Source: Pseudonocardia sp. (lineage in GTDB: Bacteria > Actinomycetota > Actinomycetes > Mycobacteriales > Pseudonocardiaceae). Taken from it: a DNA stretch of 49,897 nucleotides. Below the pieces are notes generated by a model. It ran no database searches. It was not told where the DNA came from and saw nothing but the letters and a program-made list of their open reading frames with translations. Location: the NCBI RefSeq assembly GCF_029263155.1, contig NZ_JAJCYB010000121.1, forward strand, positions 1 to 49,897, written 5' to 3'. Below, piece after piece: positions 49,526 to 49,897 of this stretch (position 1 is the first letter of the stretch; each line of letters begins with the position of its first letter). A program made the translations under genes and the position numbers.

Positions 49526-49745
49526 GGACAGCGGCAAGAAGTACGGCGGCAACCTGAAGGAATGCGCCGAGTGCGGCCACTTGTACCGGCAGTGCAAGTG
49601 CGGGAACGACTACGAGAAGGGCCGCGACGCGGGCCGTGCGCAGGGCCGCCACGAGGGCTACCAAAAGGGCAAGCGCGACGCGGAGATGGGAGAGGGGCGG
49701 CGCACGCTGACCCGGACCGGCGAGAAGACATGGCGCATCCGATGA
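49518..49745 (+). CDS. Small charged protein with CxxC motifs
   Basis: A 75-residue protein with CAECGHLYRQCKCG at residues 16-29 (zinc knuckle-like), followed by a charged Gly/Arg/Lys-rich helix region with repeated G-R-x-x-G steps. GGGAG precedes the ATG. Role unknown; it may bind nucleic acid. Confidence 0.55.
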   Translation: MPRDSGKKYGGNLKECAECGHLYRQCKCGNDYEKGRDAGRAQGRHEGYQKGKRDAEMGEGRRTLTRTGEKTWRIR

Positions 49746-49819
49746 GGTACCGAAGCCAGGGGCCCGGCAAGGTCGCGCTCGACGGCATGTCTGCGGGGTG
49801 ACACGCCGGTGATGGTGTA

Positions 49820-49897
49820 GGGCGGACACGGCAGCACGGGTGATCATCGCGGGTTCCTACGCCTGCACGATCACCTGGAGCACTGCCGTGTCCGCCT
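49820..49897. repeat. Long stem-loop at window end
   Basis: GGCGGACACGGCAG (49821-49834) pairs exactly with 49883-49896. Inside, GGGTGATC (49838-49845) pairs with GATCACCT (49869-49876) with one G-T wobble, leaving a 23-base loop. It lies 75 bases after the last gene and could be a terminator, a packaging or attachment structure, or a small RNA. The stem may continue beyond the window. Confidence 0.7.

Larger units (their letters stand above)
38761..49897. mobile_element. Integrated phage-like element, left end and body (satellite or prophage)
   Basis: The element starts at the tRNA-Met anticodon loop and runs past the window end. It carries a tyrosine integrase and serine recombinase (leftward), TerS-like protein, RepA-type ATPase, Toprim protein, two small HTH proteins, a capsid-like protein and several small Cys-rich proteins. 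Gene packing, ATGA overlaps and lower GC around 44,150-47,100 differ from the host chromosome. Portal, protease, large terminase and tail genes are not seen in the window. The right attachment site is not included. Confidence 0.85.

Overview
The window comes from a very GC-rich actinomycete chromosome. The gene content fits Pseudonocardia or a close relative in Pseudonocardiaceae: a mycothiol-dependent maleylpyruvate-isomerase-family protein, a DesA3-like desaturase pair, a fused acyl-CoA mutase (IcmF), a geranylgeranyl-reductase-family flavoprotein, a DUF3558-type lipoprotein and many GTG starts. The genus is inferred from gene content only.

Positions 1-38,720 are ordinary chromosome. The left edge holds the 3' end of a group II intron, with an unmistakable domain V, which splits the end of a CocE/NonD-type hydrolase gene. 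Next come small membrane proteins, an acyl-CoA ligase + SDR operon divergent from a TetR gene and a quinone oxidoreductase, a lipoprotein, a DksA/TraR zinc protein and the geranylgeranyl reductase. After these are an acyl-CoA desaturase with its ferredoxin-type reductase divergent from a MerR regulator, threonine ammonia-lyase (ilvA), a TetR/MpaB-oxygenase pair and a LacI/MFS pair. The MFS frame has no stop codon near its expected end. Further on are a TRIC channel protein, a BtuF-like protein, a betaine-aldehyde dehydrogenase + GMC (choline-dehydrogenase-like) pair, a MarR/flavin-reductase pair, icmF, PhoD phosphatase + GNAT, a ROK kinase, a DoxX protein with a lysine-rich tail, and an M13 metallopeptidase preceded by a 57-residue protein with an internal repeat. 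The convergent or 3' ends of genes carry three kinds of palindromic repeat. One recurs three times, and two of its copies show a compensatory change in both arms.

From 38,761 to the end of the window lies an integrated mobile element. It begins exactly after the anticodon loop of an elongator tRNA-Met, whose 3' half is missing here. Its left end carries small cargo genes, including a DUF2321 zinc-ribbon protein. A leftward operon follows with a small protein, a serine recombinase and a tyrosine integrase linked by 4-base overlaps, then a Cys-rich protein linked to a terminase-small-subunit-like zinc protein. Next are a RepA-type ATPase beside a G-rich inverted-repeat region (possible origin), a Toprim primase-like protein and a small HTH protein. 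Rightward of a 400-base control region are a second HTH protein, a protein resembling HK97-fold major capsid proteins of actinophages, and four small phage-like proteins. The window ends inside a long hairpin.

The most interesting reading is that this element is a capsid-encoding phage satellite (cf-PICI-like) and not a complete prophage: capsid, TerS-like and replication genes are present, but no portal, protease or large terminase is seen next to the capsid gene. The right end lies outside the window, so a complete prophage cannot be excluded.
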